Shown piece after piece: positions 15,742 to 24,105 of a stretch of DNA of 64,000 bases. The translations under genes were made by a program, and so were the position numbers. The first letter of the stretch is position 1. Each line of letters starts with the position of its first letter. Source of the DNA: Pseudobacter ginsenosidimutans (lineage in GTDB: Bacteria > Bacteroidota > Bacteroidia > Chitinophagales > Chitinophagaceae); assembly GCF_007970185.1 (NCBI RefSeq), contig NZ_CP042431.1:7361342-7425341 (forward strand), written 5' to 3'. Under the pieces are notes generated by a model. That model saw only the letters and a program-made list of their open reading frames with translations. It was not told the DNA's origin and ran no database searches.

Positions 15742-18579
15742 CTATTTCGATGCTGCATATCCTTCCGGCATCAGGATAGCGAAGAATTCATTCTTACCAC
15801 CAAAGATGAGTTTGGCTGCTTCCTGCACATCGGCAGTGGTGAGCGCATTTACATTTTTCTCATAATTGAGGAATCTTTCCATATTGCCTCCATTGAGTTT
15901 GGCATCCATCAGCTGATTGAGCCAGGTGCCATTGTCTTTGTAGCTGGCTTTATATCCTTCGATCCAGGTCTTCTTCACTTTTTCCAGGTAGCTATTGTCT
16001 ACTCCTTTCTCCTTTATCAGTGCGATCTCATGCTTCAGTGCTTTCACCAGTGTATCTGCTTTCTCAGGGCCGCAGGGCAACTGCACCATGAAGCTGTAAG
16101 CATTGTAAGGATATTTTTCCAGGCCACCACCGCTTTGTCCGCCATAGATACCCTGGATCTTTTCACGCAGCTCCTCGATGATACGAAGGTTGAGTACTTC
16201 ACTGAGCGCATTCACTTTAAGATTCATCTCAGGACTATATGGCGTTTCACCTGTATAGAATGCCAGGATCAGGCTCTTCTGTTCTGCACCCTTGTTCATT
16301 TTGAATTCATGCGCCCCGGGAATCACACGAACTTTGGTATCCACCACTTCCATCGATTTTCCACTCACCGGCAAAGACGCGATGTATTGTTCGATGAAAG
16401 GAATGAGATCAGCTTCCTTGAAACTACCGGTGAACACGAAGTGCATACCGGCAGCATTGCCGAACATCTCTTTGTAGATGCCGATGCAACGGTCCGGGTT
16501 GATCTTATCGAAGTATTCAACATGGGGCACACGGATAGGCGCCAGCGGATTATTCTGGAAGATCACTTTGTACATGGAATCAGCAAAAGCTGCTTCAGGA
16601 TTGGCAGCCAGGTTAGCGAACTGCGACTGGTTGCGTTGCACAAATGATTTGAATAGCTCGGCATCTTTCCTGGGTGCAGTCATCTGCAGGTAGAGTAACT
16701 GGAACAGGGTTTCCAGATCTTTCACGGTAGAGCTTCCTCCAACACCATGCGTATAGCCGGTGACAGAAATTTTCATTCCGGCAGATTTTCCGGCAAGCAC
16801 CTTACGGAGATCAGTAGGCGAATAGTCGCCAAGCCCCATCGTTGGAACTACTGAAGCAAAATATTCTGCATTGTATTTATCAGCGAGGCCGTAATTGTTC
16901 TTGCCACCGAAGGCTGTACCGGCCACCAGGATCTGATCATTTTTATAATCAGTTGGCTTGAGGGTAACCGTGAGGCCATTGCTCAGTGTGAGATCAGTAG
17001 TTCCGAGCGTTGCATTGGTGGTCTTATTGGTAACCTTGCCTGCCCTGGGCAGTTCGGCCATCAGGCTGTTGCCAAGCGTTTTTTCTTCGTAAGGTTTAAC
17101 ATCGGCTTTACCCGCTGCATCCACCATCGCCAGCAGCTGATCTGCATTGGGCAGGTTGGTGGCTCCGCTTTCAGGGCCTGTTACATACACAAAATGCTTA
17201 TCGTTCTTCATCACTTCCTTCTGAAAAGCATTCACTTCATCAACAGTGATACCAGGCAGAACGGATTTGATGTACTCGAATTCTTTGGCAATACCGGGGC
17301 TGGGAGACTGCTCCAGGAAGAGGTTCACATATTCGTCCACGAAGCTGCCGGACTCGGCCTTATCGCGGTCGTTGTAGGCTCTTTCGTAAGAAGCCAGGAT
17401 ATTCTTCTTGGTCCTTTCCATTTCTGCGGCCGTGAAACCATAACGTTTGATGCGTTCCAGTTCCTCCATCATGGCAGTGAGCGCTTTCTTTACGTCGCCG
17501 GTACCAGCGGCTGCGTATGCGCTGAATGCAGCGTATCCTCTCGCGTAAGAACCAAAGCTGGCCTGCGCTCCGAGATAAGGAGGATTCTCTTTCTGTGTGA
17601 GCTCTCCCAAACGTTGATTCACCATGCTTTCAAACAGTCCCTTGATCTGTGCCTTGCGGAAATCGGCAACTGTTAACATCGGATTTGTTTTGAAAGCGGA
17701 ATAGTTCACAGCTACGGAATAAGTAGTGGCTTCAGGATCTGTAACCACAATCGCTTTGTTGGTAGTGTAAGGAGGCATTACAGCGCTTTCGCGTTTGCGT
17801 TCCTTTGCTGGGTTCACCAGCCTGGTGAAATGCTTTTTTACCATGGCTTCCGCTTTCACAGGATCAACATCACCCACAACAACAACAGCCATCAGGTTAG
17901 GACGATACCATTCTTTGTAGAAACGACGGATGGCATCGGGCGGGAAAGTCTTGATCAACTCTTCCTTACCAATCGGCAGCCTGTTGGCATACCTTGAACC
18001 GGCCAGCAGATCAGGGAGGATCTTTTTGAACATACGTTCATCAGCGCTCTTCCCCTGACGGCCTTCTTCGATAATGATGTTGCGTTCGTTGTTGATGTCA
18101 TCAGTCAGATAAGATACATTGTGCGCCCAGTCTTCAAGGATCTGGAAACCACTTTCGAGGTTACCGGGTTTGTCTGTAGGGATGGGCAGGATGTACACGG
18201 TCTGATCGAAACTCGTATAGGCATTCAGGTCAGACCCGAATCCAACACCAATGTTTTGCAGGAAAGAAACGATCTCATTCTTCTTGAAATTCTTCGTTCC
18301 GTTGAAAGCCATATGCTCTCCCATATGCGCCAGCCCCTGCTGATCATCATCTTCCTGAATGGAACCGGCATTCACTACCAGTCGCAGTTCCACTTTTTGT
18401 TCAGGTTTCTTGTTTTGTCTGATGTAATACACGAGACCATTGGGCAGTTTGCCGGTCTTCACTTTAGGATCCAGCGGGATCTTGTCGGTCAACTTTACTT
18501 GAGCGAGCACGCTTGCAGAACACAGGACCATCAACATCATGAAGGCCCAGCGCTGAAGCGTGGTAACAGGTTTGTTCAT
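15742..18579 (-). CDS. M16 family (pitrilysin/insulinase) zinc peptidase, secreted
   Basis: A 945-residue protein with a signal peptide (about 1-27, ending ASVLAQ). The N-terminal M16 half has the inverted zinc motif in GLAHMGEHMAFNG (HxxEH), followed by the third-ligand region (ITDDINNERNIIIEEGRQG). The second, inactive half (about 490-945) completes the clamshell typical of M16. These enzymes degrade peptides in the periplasm. The frame is open 27 codons further upstream, but the signal peptide begins at MNKPVTTLQRW and a promoter box lies between, so 18579 is the start. Single gene with promoter and terminator. Confidence 0.92.
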   Translation of the reverse strand: MNKPVTTLQRWAFMMLMVLCSASVLAQVKLTDKIPLDPKVKTGKLPNGLVYYIRQNKKPEQKVELRLVVNAGSIQEDDDQQGLAHMGEHMAFNGTKNFKKNEIVSFLQNIGVGFGSDLNAYTSFDQTVYILPIPTDKPGNLESGFQILEDWAHNVSYLTDDINNERNIIIEEGRQGKSADERMFKKILPDLLAGSRYANRLPIGKEELIKTFPPDAIRRFYKEWYRPNLMAVVVVGDVDPVKAEAMVKKHFTRLVNPAKERKRESAVMPPYTTNKAIVVTDPEATTYSVAVNYSAFKTNPMLTVADFRKAQIKGLFESMVNQRLGELTQKENPPYLGAQASFGSYARGYAAFSAYAAAGTGDVKKALTAMMEELERIKRYGFTAAEMERTKKNILASYERAYNDRDKAESGSFVDEYVNLFLEQSPSPGIAKEFEYIKSVLPGITVDEVNAFQKEVMKNDKHFVYVTGPESGATNLPNADQLLAMVDAAGKADVKPYEEKTLGNSLMAELPRAGKVTNKTTNATLGTTDLTLSNGLTVTLKPTDYKNDQILVAGTAFGGKNNYGLADKYNAEYFASVVPTMGLGDYSPTDLRKVLAGKSAGMKISVTGYTHGVGGSSTVKDLETLFQLLYLQMTAPRKDAELFKSFVQRNQSQFANLAANPEAAFADSMYKVIFQNNPLAPIRVPHVEYFDKINPDRCIGIYKEMFGNAAGMHFVFTGSFKEADLIPFIEQYIASLPVSGKSMEVVDTKVRVIPGAHEFKMNKGAEQKSLILAFYTGETPYSPEMNLKVNALSEVLNLRIIEELREKIQGIYGGQSGGGLEKYPYNAYSFMVQLPCGPEKADTLVKALKHEIALIKEKGVDNSYLEKVKKTWIEGYKASYKDNGTWLNQLMDAKLNGGNMERFLNYEKNVNALTTADVQEAAKLIFGGKNEFFAILMPEGYAASK

Positions 18580-18598
18580 AAACGAAAATTTTGTTGTG

Positions 18599-18606
18599 CA
18601 AATGTA
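18599..18606 (-). promoter_or_regulatory. -7 box of the M16 peptidase promoter
   Basis: TACATTTG on the minus strand, 19 bp before the ATG at 18579. It rules out the longer upstream open frame. Confidence 0.55.
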
Positions 18607-18643
18607 GGGTAACCAAACATATGTTAGTTTCCACTGGTGGAAT

Positions 18644-18679
18644 AAAAAAGCGGCAGGCACTATTGAATGCCTGCCGCTT
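18644..18679 (-). terminator. Terminator of the PafA-type phosphatase gene
   Basis: AAGCGGCAGGCA (18648-18659) and TGCCTGCCGCTT (18668-18679) form a perfect 12-bp stem. The minus strand continues into a T-run. Confidence 0.88.
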
Positions 18680-18698
18680 CATATTATCGGGAAAAATA

Positions 18699-20342
18699 TT
18701 ACTCAGCTACTTCTGAAATAACATGGCCCACGTTACCGCTGGGCATCTGAATGCGCAACATGGCTGCGATGGTAGGCGCAATATCTGTCATATATGTTTC
18801 GCGGTTGGTCTTTCCGGGCTTAACACCCCAGCCGTACCAAACGAGGGGAATATGGGAATCATAAGGATTCCAGAGACCGTGCGTAGTGCCGGTGCTGCCT
18901 CCGTCGAAATAAGCGGGCTGAAGAACGAACTGGATATCTCCACAACGGCGGGGATAATAACCGTTGTTGATCCTCGCTCTGATGGTTTCATTTAATGGAA
19001 TTGTATTAAGGTCGTCGAGTGCAAATGCGCGTGAAACGCCAGGCTGGTGACTGAGATAATCAACAATCAGTTTCTTAACAGCTCTCTCATCCAGTTTCAG
19101 CGAATCGATCAGGCCATGATTGAGGGTTACCATATTGTTCCAGGAACCGGTGATCAGTTTGGATGATCCGAAAGCAGCCTGCAGCTTTGGTTCCAGCTCT
19201 TTCAACCATTTGCCGTCATCTACTGTTCCGCCCGGCAGCCTGTTCTCATTGTTGAAACCGGGCACATGGGATACACCGTGGTCGGCGCTGATGAAGAGCA
19301 GGTATTGCCCCTTCCCTACTTTGTTATCGAGAAAATCGAAGAGAGAACCGAGCTCTTTGTCGAGACGCAGGAAACCATCTTCTGCTTCCATGGAGTTGGG
19401 ACCGAAAGCATGACCAATATAATCGGGAGAAGAGAAGCTCACAGCGAGGAAGTCTGTGATCTCATCGGCGCCGAGTTGTTCGTTGATCACGGCAGCTTTG
19501 GCCATTTCAGCAGTGAGGGTATTGCCATAAGGCGTGCTGGAAACGGAACCGTAGCTTTTACCGATGAAACGTTTCAGATCGTAAGGGAAACCTTTCTGAT
19601 CGGAGCCGAATGGTTTGGCTTCATAAGGTTTTTCGTCTGCTGTGCTCTGCACGTAAGTGTTGGCAGGATACAGCAGGTTCCATCCCTGCTCGTAATATTT
19701 GTCTACAAGTCTTTGACTGTTGAAATCTTTCACCCATTGAGGGAGATCATTCATATAAAAAGTGGAAGTGATGAAGTCCCCGGTTTTACTATCGTACCAG
19801 TAAGCGCCATTGGCTGAATGACCAGCGGGAAGAATAGCGCCACGGTCTTTGATGGCAACGCCTACCACCTTGCTTCTGAAATTGGTAGCGAGGCGCAGCT
19901 CGTCGGCCACTGTGGTAGCCAGCATATTCTTAGGGCTCATCACACCTGCATCAGTGGTAGTACCAACAGACTTAACAGATTTGTCTTCAGCACAATAAAC
20001 AGTACGCTTCAATTCGTTATCATACCAGTTGTTCCCGGTGATACCGTGAATGGCTGGCACACTTCCTGTATATACACAAGTGTGTCCGCAGGCAGTATAA
20101 GTAGGTGTGTAAGGGATGAAAGTGTTCTCGCAGGTAAATCCATTGTGAAGGAGGCGTTTGAAGCCGCCATCAGCAGAATAACGGTCATAATACCTGTAGA
20201 GATAATCCCATCGCATCTGATCAACAACAATTCCGACTACTAATTTAGGGCGGTTGGGTACGTTGTGCTGGCCTTTTTTGGACTGTGCAAATGATTGGCT
20301 TACAATCAGAACCAGGGCCAGGAAGGCAAAAATTTTTCGCAT
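18699..20342 (-). CDS. pafA: PafA-type alkaline phosphatase, secreted
   Basis: A 547-residue alkaline phosphatase-superfamily enzyme with signal peptide MRKIFAFLALVLIVSQSFAQ. Active-site elements resemble PafA of Elizabethkingia: a metal Asp in GIVVDQMRW (about D41), nucleophile Thr in TPTYTACGHT (about T83), Asn in ITGNNWYD (about N104), the phosphate-binding Lys and Arg of AIKDRGA (about K165, R167), and metal ligands in FSSPDYIGHAFGP and ISADHGVSHVPG. PafA hydrolyses phosphomonoesters in the periplasm, and is known to be expressed regardless of phosphate supply. ATG 20342 is preferred over the TTG two codons upstream. It is divergent from the alpha-oxoamine synthase gene. Confidence 0.9.
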   Translation of the reverse strand: MRKIFAFLALVLIVSQSFAQSKKGQHNVPNRPKLVVGIVVDQMRWDYLYRYYDRYSADGGFKRLLHNGFTCENTFIPYTPTYTACGHTCVYTGSVPAIHGITGNNWYDNELKRTVYCAEDKSVKSVGTTTDAGVMSPKNMLATTVADELRLATNFRSKVVGVAIKDRGAILPAGHSANGAYWYDSKTGDFITSTFYMNDLPQWVKDFNSQRLVDKYYEQGWNLLYPANTYVQSTADEKPYEAKPFGSDQKGFPYDLKRFIGKSYGSVSSTPYGNTLTAEMAKAAVINEQLGADEITDFLAVSFSSPDYIGHAFGPNSMEAEDGFLRLDKELGSLFDFLDNKVGKGQYLLFISADHGVSHVPGFNNENRLPGGTVDDGKWLKELEPKLQAAFGSSKLITGSWNNMVTLNHGLIDSLKLDERAVKKLIVDYLSHQPGVSRAFALDDLNTIPLNETIRARINNGYYPRRCGDIQFVLQPAYFDGGSTGTTHGLWNPYDSHIPLVWYGWGVKPGKTNRETYMTDIAPTIAAMLRIQMPSGNVGHVISEVAE

Positions 20343-20359
20343 TTGCAAGTGATTTGCGA

Positions 20360-20367
20360 CAAATGTA
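20360..20367 (-). promoter_or_regulatory. -7 box of the pafA promoter
   Basis: TACATTTG on the minus strand, 17 bp before the pafA ATG, in the gap shared with a divergent promoter. Confidence 0.5.
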
Positions 20368-20416
20368 ATGATTAAACCATTAAACGTAATTCGTGACCTG
20401 TCAATTCAAAAATTGT

Positions 20417-20424
20417 TATTTTTG
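20417..20424 (+). promoter_or_regulatory. -7 box of the alpha-oxoamine synthase promoter
   Basis: TATTTTTG, an exact TAnnTTTG, 50 bp before the ATG at 20475. Confidence 0.5.
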
Positions 20425-20474
20425 CGGCATTGACCAGGCTTAAAAAACATTCTATTTTTTAATAATTCAATAAT

Positions 20475-21737
20475 ATGGCAGACATTTTTGACAGATTGCT
20501 GAAAAACTCCGGTGGACCCATCGGCCAGCACCGCGAAAGAGCGCATGGATATTTTGCTTTTCCAAAACTGGAAGGCGAGATTGGAAACAGAATGAAATTC
20601 CGCGGGAAGGAAATGATCGTATGGAGTTTGAATAACTACCTCGGACTGGCCAATCACCCTGAGATCAGAAAGGTGGATGGTGATGCTGCTGCGCAATTCG
20701 GACTGGCGCTTCCCATGGGAGCCCGCATGATGAGCGGCAACAGTGTTCATCACGAGCAACTGGAAAGAGAACTCGCCACATTCGAAGGAAAGGAAGATGC
20801 AATCCTGTTCAATTTCGGCTACCAGGGAATGGTGAGCCTGATAGATGTACTCTGCAGCCGTCATGATGTGATCGTATACGATGCAGAAAGCCATGCCTGT
20901 ATCATCGATGGCCTTCGTCTTCATGTTGGACATAGCTACGTTTACAAACACAACGATATCGAGGATCTCGAAAAGCAATTGCAACGCGCCAATGCGATCA
21001 TCGAAAAACAAAAAGCCGGCGGTGTTCTCGTGATCACTGAAGGTGTATTCGGTATGGCGGGCGATCAGGGCAAACTGAAAGAGATCGTTTCACTGAAAGA
21101 AAAATATGGCTTCAGGATCCTGCTGGATGATGCGCATGGATTTGGCACACTCGGCAAAACCGGCGCCGGCGCTGGTGAAGAGCAGGGTGTACAGGACCAG
21201 ATAGATCTTTACTTCTCCACATTCGCAAAATCGATGGCCAGCATCGGCGCATTTGTTGCCGGCCCCAAAGCCATCATCGATTATATCCGCTACAATATCC
21301 GCAGCCAGATCTTTGCCAAGAGCTTACCCATGCCACTTGTAATGGGCAATCTCAAACGCCTTGACATGCTGCGCAGTCAACCTGAACTGAAAGACAAGCT
21401 CTGGAGCAATGCAATGAAGCTGCAGAAGGGTCTTAAAGAAAAAGGATTCGATATTGGTAAAACTGACTCCGTGGTTACGCCCGTGTACATGAAAGGTGGT
21501 GTGGAAGAAGCAACAGCCATGGTGATGGACCTGCGCGAGAATCATGGAATCTTCTGCTCTATCGTGGTGTATCCGGTAATTCCGAAAGGACATATCATCT
21601 ACCGTCTGATCCCTACAGCCGTGCATACCGATGCAGACATCAATGCAACACTGGAAGCATTCGAAGCAACCAAGAAAAAACTGGATGCCGGAGAATATAA
21701 AGTGGCTGCAATCCCTGATATGGCCGAATCCCGTTAA
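20475..21737 (+). CDS. Alpha-oxoamine synthase (serine palmitoyltransferase / cysteate acyltransferase-like)
   Basis: A 420-residue PLP fold-type I enzyme that condenses an amino acid with an acyl-CoA or acyl-ACP. Key residues are the stacking His in ESHACIIDG (H140), the PLP Asp in LLDDAHGFG (218-222) and the Schiff-base lysine K252 in STFAKSMASIG. Candidate reactions are serine plus palmitoyl-CoA (first step of sphingolipids), cysteate plus acyl group (first step of the sulfonolipid capnine, known in Chitinophagales relatives), or 2-amino-3-ketobutyrate formation. The absence of a threonine dehydrogenase nearby and the phylum make a lipid role likely. Single gene with promoter and terminator. 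Confidence 0.85.
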   Translation: MADIFDRLLKNSGGPIGQHRERAHGYFAFPKLEGEIGNRMKFRGKEMIVWSLNNYLGLANHPEIRKVDGDAAAQFGLALPMGARMMSGNSVHHEQLERELATFEGKEDAILFNFGYQGMVSLIDVLCSRHDVIVYDAESHACIIDGLRLHVGHSYVYKHNDIEDLEKQLQRANAIIEKQKAGGVLVITEGVFGMAGDQGKLKEIVSLKEKYGFRILLDDAHGFGTLGKTGAGAGEEQGVQDQIDLYFSTFAKSMASIGAFVAGPKAIIDYIRYNIRSQIFAKSLPMPLVMGNLKRLDMLRSQPELKDKLWSNAMKLQKGLKEKGFDIGKTDSVVTPVYMKGGVEEATAMVMDLRENHGIFCSIVVYPVIPKGHIIYRLIPTAVHTDADINATLEAFEATKKKLDAGEYKVAAIPDMAESR

Positions 21738-21762
21738 CAGGCAAATAACAAAATAGTATACG

Positions 21763-21792
21763 AGCCGTCTCTTCATGAGACGGCTTTTTTAT
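21763..21792 (+). terminator. Terminator of the alpha-oxoamine synthase gene
   Basis: AGCCGTCTC (21763-21771) and GAGACGGCT (21777-21785) form a perfect 9-bp stem with a 5-nt loop, followed by TTTTT. Confidence 0.88.
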
Positions 21793-21796
21793 TTCT

Positions 21797-21831
21797 CCGG
21801 AGCCAGTTACCCGCCGGGAGGCGAGCAGCCG
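21797..21831 (+). repeat. Short palindromic repeat, copy 1
   Basis: Contains CGCCGGGAGGCGAGC (21812-21826), which recurs exactly on the opposite strand at 36472-36486. The bases before it are also similar (CCGGAG and CAGT in both). It lies just after a terminator, a typical place for REP-like elements. Confidence 0.5.
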
Positions 21832-21839
21832 CAGCACCA

Positions 21840-21912
21840 TGAAAACAAAAAGGCCTCCCAAAAGGGAGGCCCCACTAATCAAATACCATTAACCATTAAA
21901 CCTTATCCTATG
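21840..21912 (-). ncRNA. Candidate small RNA (promoter-terminator unit without ORF)
   Basis: On the minus strand a promoter (-7 TATATTTG at 21919-21926 and TTG at 21944-21946, 17 bp apart) would start a transcript near 21912. It runs about 40 nt (CATAGGATAAGGTTTAATGG and on) into a perfect hairpin, GGCCTCCC (21864-21871) / GGGAGGCC (21852-21859), followed by TTTTTGTTTT. The only start codons open frames of a few residues. The upstream thioredoxin gene ends 260 bp away. It could instead be a late terminator for that gene. Confidence 0.45.
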
Positions 21913-21918
21913 AAAATT

Positions 21919-21946
21919 CAAATATAAGATGATAGTGGTGAAACAA
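21919..21946 (-). promoter_or_regulatory. Promoter of the candidate small RNA
   Basis: Minus-strand -7 TATATTTG (21919-21926) and a TTG at 21944-21946 with 17-bp spacing, in a gap with no nearby start codon of a real gene. Confidence 0.5.
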
Positions 21947-22034
21947 TGGTTGCATAGCTTACCTTTTTTTTCGTAAAAGACCAAATCAGTCATCACGAAA
22001 AACCTTTGTAGCTATTTGCATTGCAGAATCCTTG

Positions 22035-22060
22035 CAAAATCGTTTAGTATAACGATTTTG
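22035..22060. other. Perfect 10-bp hairpin downstream of the thioredoxin-like gene
   Basis: CAAAATCGTT (22035-22044) and AACGATTTTG (22051-22060) with a 6-nt loop. There is no strong T-run, so it is a weak terminator or an RNA-stabilising hairpin. Nothing else was seen between 21947 and 22172. Confidence 0.45.
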
Positions 22061-22172
22061 TAGCCCTCGGGCAGCAATATTTCTTTAAGGAAATTTTAAT
22101 ACGATGGAGTGAACTGTAACGGTGATCATTCTGCGCATCTTCAATGCAACACCGGAAATCATCAGGGTTCTT

Positions 22173-22700
22173 TTACCAGGAAGATTTGAATTCCTTATGC
22201 CATTTATCGAAGGAAATCTTCTTATCGTTCCCTTCACCGAAGTATTTCACCAGCAATTCCAGCTCATTGGGAGCCAGGAAACCAGGGATCGCCTGTGGAT
22301 CGCCATCAACAGGAATGAACACGGTAGTGGGATAGGATAATTGTCCATTGGTGAGCCAGATGGCAAAATCATGAGCCCGGGCGTTCTTGTTGAAATTATA
22401 TTCCTTCCCTTTCCAGGTAAAAGTCTTTTTGCTCTCTGCATCTATTTTAACGGGATAGAATTTTGATGTCACGTAGTCGCTCACCTGCTTATTGCTGTAC
22501 GTGCGTTTGTCCATCACCTTGCACCAACCGCACCAGTCTGTATAAAGATCGATGAGTACTGGTCTTTTTTCCTGCTGCATTTTTGCCGTCACATCTTCCA
22601 GGCTCAGCCAGTTGAGTTTAGCCTTTTCTTCCTTCGGGCGTTGCGCGCAGGAAAAAATGGTGAGCCAACTGAACAAAAACGCGAGTTTCAGGGTTTGCAT
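22173..22700 (-). CDS. Thioredoxin-fold lipoprotein
   Basis: A 175-residue protein with a hydrophobic N-terminus ending in FSCAQ, a lipobox, so it is probably a periplasm-facing lipoprotein. The active site is TDWCGWCKVMD (Cys near 65 and 68), the WCxxC of thioredoxin-like oxidoreductases. A cis-Pro follows in SYPTTVFIP, and GFLAPNELELLVKYF lies near the end. It resembles the DUF255/SoxW-like thiol reductases that keep periplasmic proteins reduced. Partner unknown. It is divergent from ubiX. Confidence 0.85.
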   Translation of the reverse strand: MQTLKLAFLFSWLTIFSCAQRPKEEKAKLNWLSLEDVTAKMQQEKRPVLIDLYTDWCGWCKVMDKRTYSNKQVSDYVTSKFYPVKIDAESKKTFTWKGKEYNFNKNARAHDFAIWLTNGQLSYPTTVFIPVDGDPQAIPGFLAPNELELLVKYFGEGNDKKISFDKWHKEFKSSW

Positions 22701-22703
22701 ACT

Positions 22704-22711
22704 TACTTTTG
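22704..22711 (+). promoter_or_regulatory. -7 box of the ubiX promoter
   Basis: TACTTTTG, an exact TAnnTTTG, 28 bp before the ATG at 22740. It excludes the earlier in-frame ATG at 22641. Confidence 0.55.
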
Positions 22712-22739
22712 TTTAAGATACAAACATAACTCAAATACC

Positions 22740-23321
22740 ATGCATAAAATTGTGCTGGCGGTAACAGGAGCAAGTGGTTCCATTTACCCAAAGCAGATCA
22801 TAGAAAAATTGTTGAGCATTCATGATCAATGGCAGGAACTGGCGGTAGTGATGACAGACAATGCGAAGCAGGTTTGGGAAACCGAGCTTGACAACAAAGA
22901 TTATGAGCGTTTACTGCATGATCCCGCACACCATATCACCACCTGGTCTGTGAAGGATTTCCTGGCGCCATTTGCCTCGGGTTCCGGCAAATTCAACACC
23001 ATGATCATCGCGCCCTGCTCCATGGGTACATTGGGCCGTATTGCCAATGGCGTGAGCTCCGATCTGATCACGCGCGCTGCAGATGTGATATTAAAAGAAA
23101 GGCGTAAACTCATCTGTTTAGTGAGAGATACGCCTTATAATCTGATTCATATCCGGAATATGGAAACCCTGACTTTAGCCGGGGGAATTATTTGTCCTGC
23201 CACTCCATCTTTTTACAGCAAACCAACTACTATCGAAGAAGTGGCAGCTACCGTAACCGACAGGGTGCTTGACCTGGCCGGTCTCGATATCAAGACCTTC
23301 CGTTGGGGCAGCAGCGAATAG
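22740..23321 (+). CDS. ubiX: UbiX flavin prenyltransferase
   Basis: A 193-residue protein of the UbiX/Pad1 family, which adds dimethylallyl to FMN to make the prenyl-FMN cofactor of UbiD decarboxylases. The FMN site is visible in VTGASGSIYPKQI (8-20), and the family motifs APCSMGTLGRIANG and RRKLICLVRDTPYN (R and catalytic region) follow. Length is typical. The frame is open upstream to 22641, but family similarity and the promoter box place the start at MHKIVLAVTG. No ubiD lies in the window. Confidence 0.93.
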   Translation: MHKIVLAVTGASGSIYPKQIIEKLLSIHDQWQELAVVMTDNAKQVWETELDNKDYERLLHDPAHHITTWSVKDFLAPFASGSGKFNTMIIAPCSMGTLGRIANGVSSDLITRAADVILKERRKLICLVRDTPYNLIHIRNMETLTLAGGIICPATPSFYSKPTTIEEVAATVTDRVLDLAGLDIKTFRWGSSE

Positions 23322-23331
23322 CTGCCGCAGA

Positions 23332-23979
23332 TCAGCGAAGATCAACTTCCTCTACGCCGGGATATTTGCTTTTGTCGAATGTGAAGAGGTTATCAGCCAA
23401 AGTTGCTTTACCGTTCATGGTATTGACGGTATAGATGAATTTGTTCTGCTGCTTATCCAGCACTTTGGTGCTGTACAGTGTTTGTGTGGCTTTGTTTACC
23501 TGGATGTACACTTTGTGGAACTGTTTGGTCTTGTCCACAGGCGTCATCTCTATTTCCTGCAGGGTCTTACCAGCTTCTTTCTTTTCTCCGTTGAGTTTGT
23601 ACAGAAAATCTTTATCGTAGAAGTTGGTGAACAATTTCTGGGGAGTGATAGTGCTGCTGCTGTTGTCTACCTTGTTGATGGTTACTTCATTGGCAGCTTT
23701 GTCGTAAGTCCATACAGTGGTGCCGTCACAGAAGATCTCCTGACCGGCGAGGCTCACTTTGTATTTGTTGCCTTTCATGGACACAGTTCCTTTTTTTACG
23801 CCAAGTACCTTACCGGAATTGTCTTCATTCTTGAGCGTGAAGCTGGCCAGTACTCCTTTAAAGGATTTGAACCTGGCGCTAACTGCATCGAGGATTTTCT
23901 TGGCAGCAGGGTCATTGCCTTGAGCAAACCCTGACATTGAGATAGAAACAATTGCAAAAAATAAAAATATTTTCTTCAT
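23332..23979 (-). CDS. lolA: LolA-like outer-membrane lipoprotein carrier
   Basis: A 215-residue periplasmic protein with signal peptide MKKIFLFFAIVSISMSGFAQ. The mature part has the LolA half-barrel pattern: a helix (DPAAKKILDAVSARFKSFKG), then alternating strands (GTVSMKGNKYKVSLAGQEIF, CDGTTVWTYDKAANEVTI). LolA ferries lipoproteins from the inner to the outer membrane. The start at 23979 is set by the signal peptide; the frame runs open 27 codons upstream. It lies downstream of ftsK on the same strand, a pairing seen in many bacteria, with a 126-bp gap. Confidence 0.88.
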   Translation of the reverse strand: MKKIFLFFAIVSISMSGFAQGNDPAAKKILDAVSARFKSFKGVLASFTLKNEDNSGKVLGVKKGTVSMKGNKYKVSLAGQEIFCDGTTVWTYDKAANEVTINKVDNSSSTITPQKLFTNFYDKDFLYKLNGEKKEAGKTLQEIEMTPVDKTKQFHKVYIQVNKATQTLYSTKVLDKQQNKFIYTVNTMNGKATLADNLFTFDKSKYPGVEEVDLR

Positions 23980-24105
23980 CGGAGATACTTTTCGTAAAGG
24001 CCGCAAAGATATTGTTTGCGCGGCACATGTAAGACGATAATTATGCACCAGAGTTTGCACCTGGTCTTCACATTAACAAATTGCTAATGAATGAGCTTCA
24101 AATCA

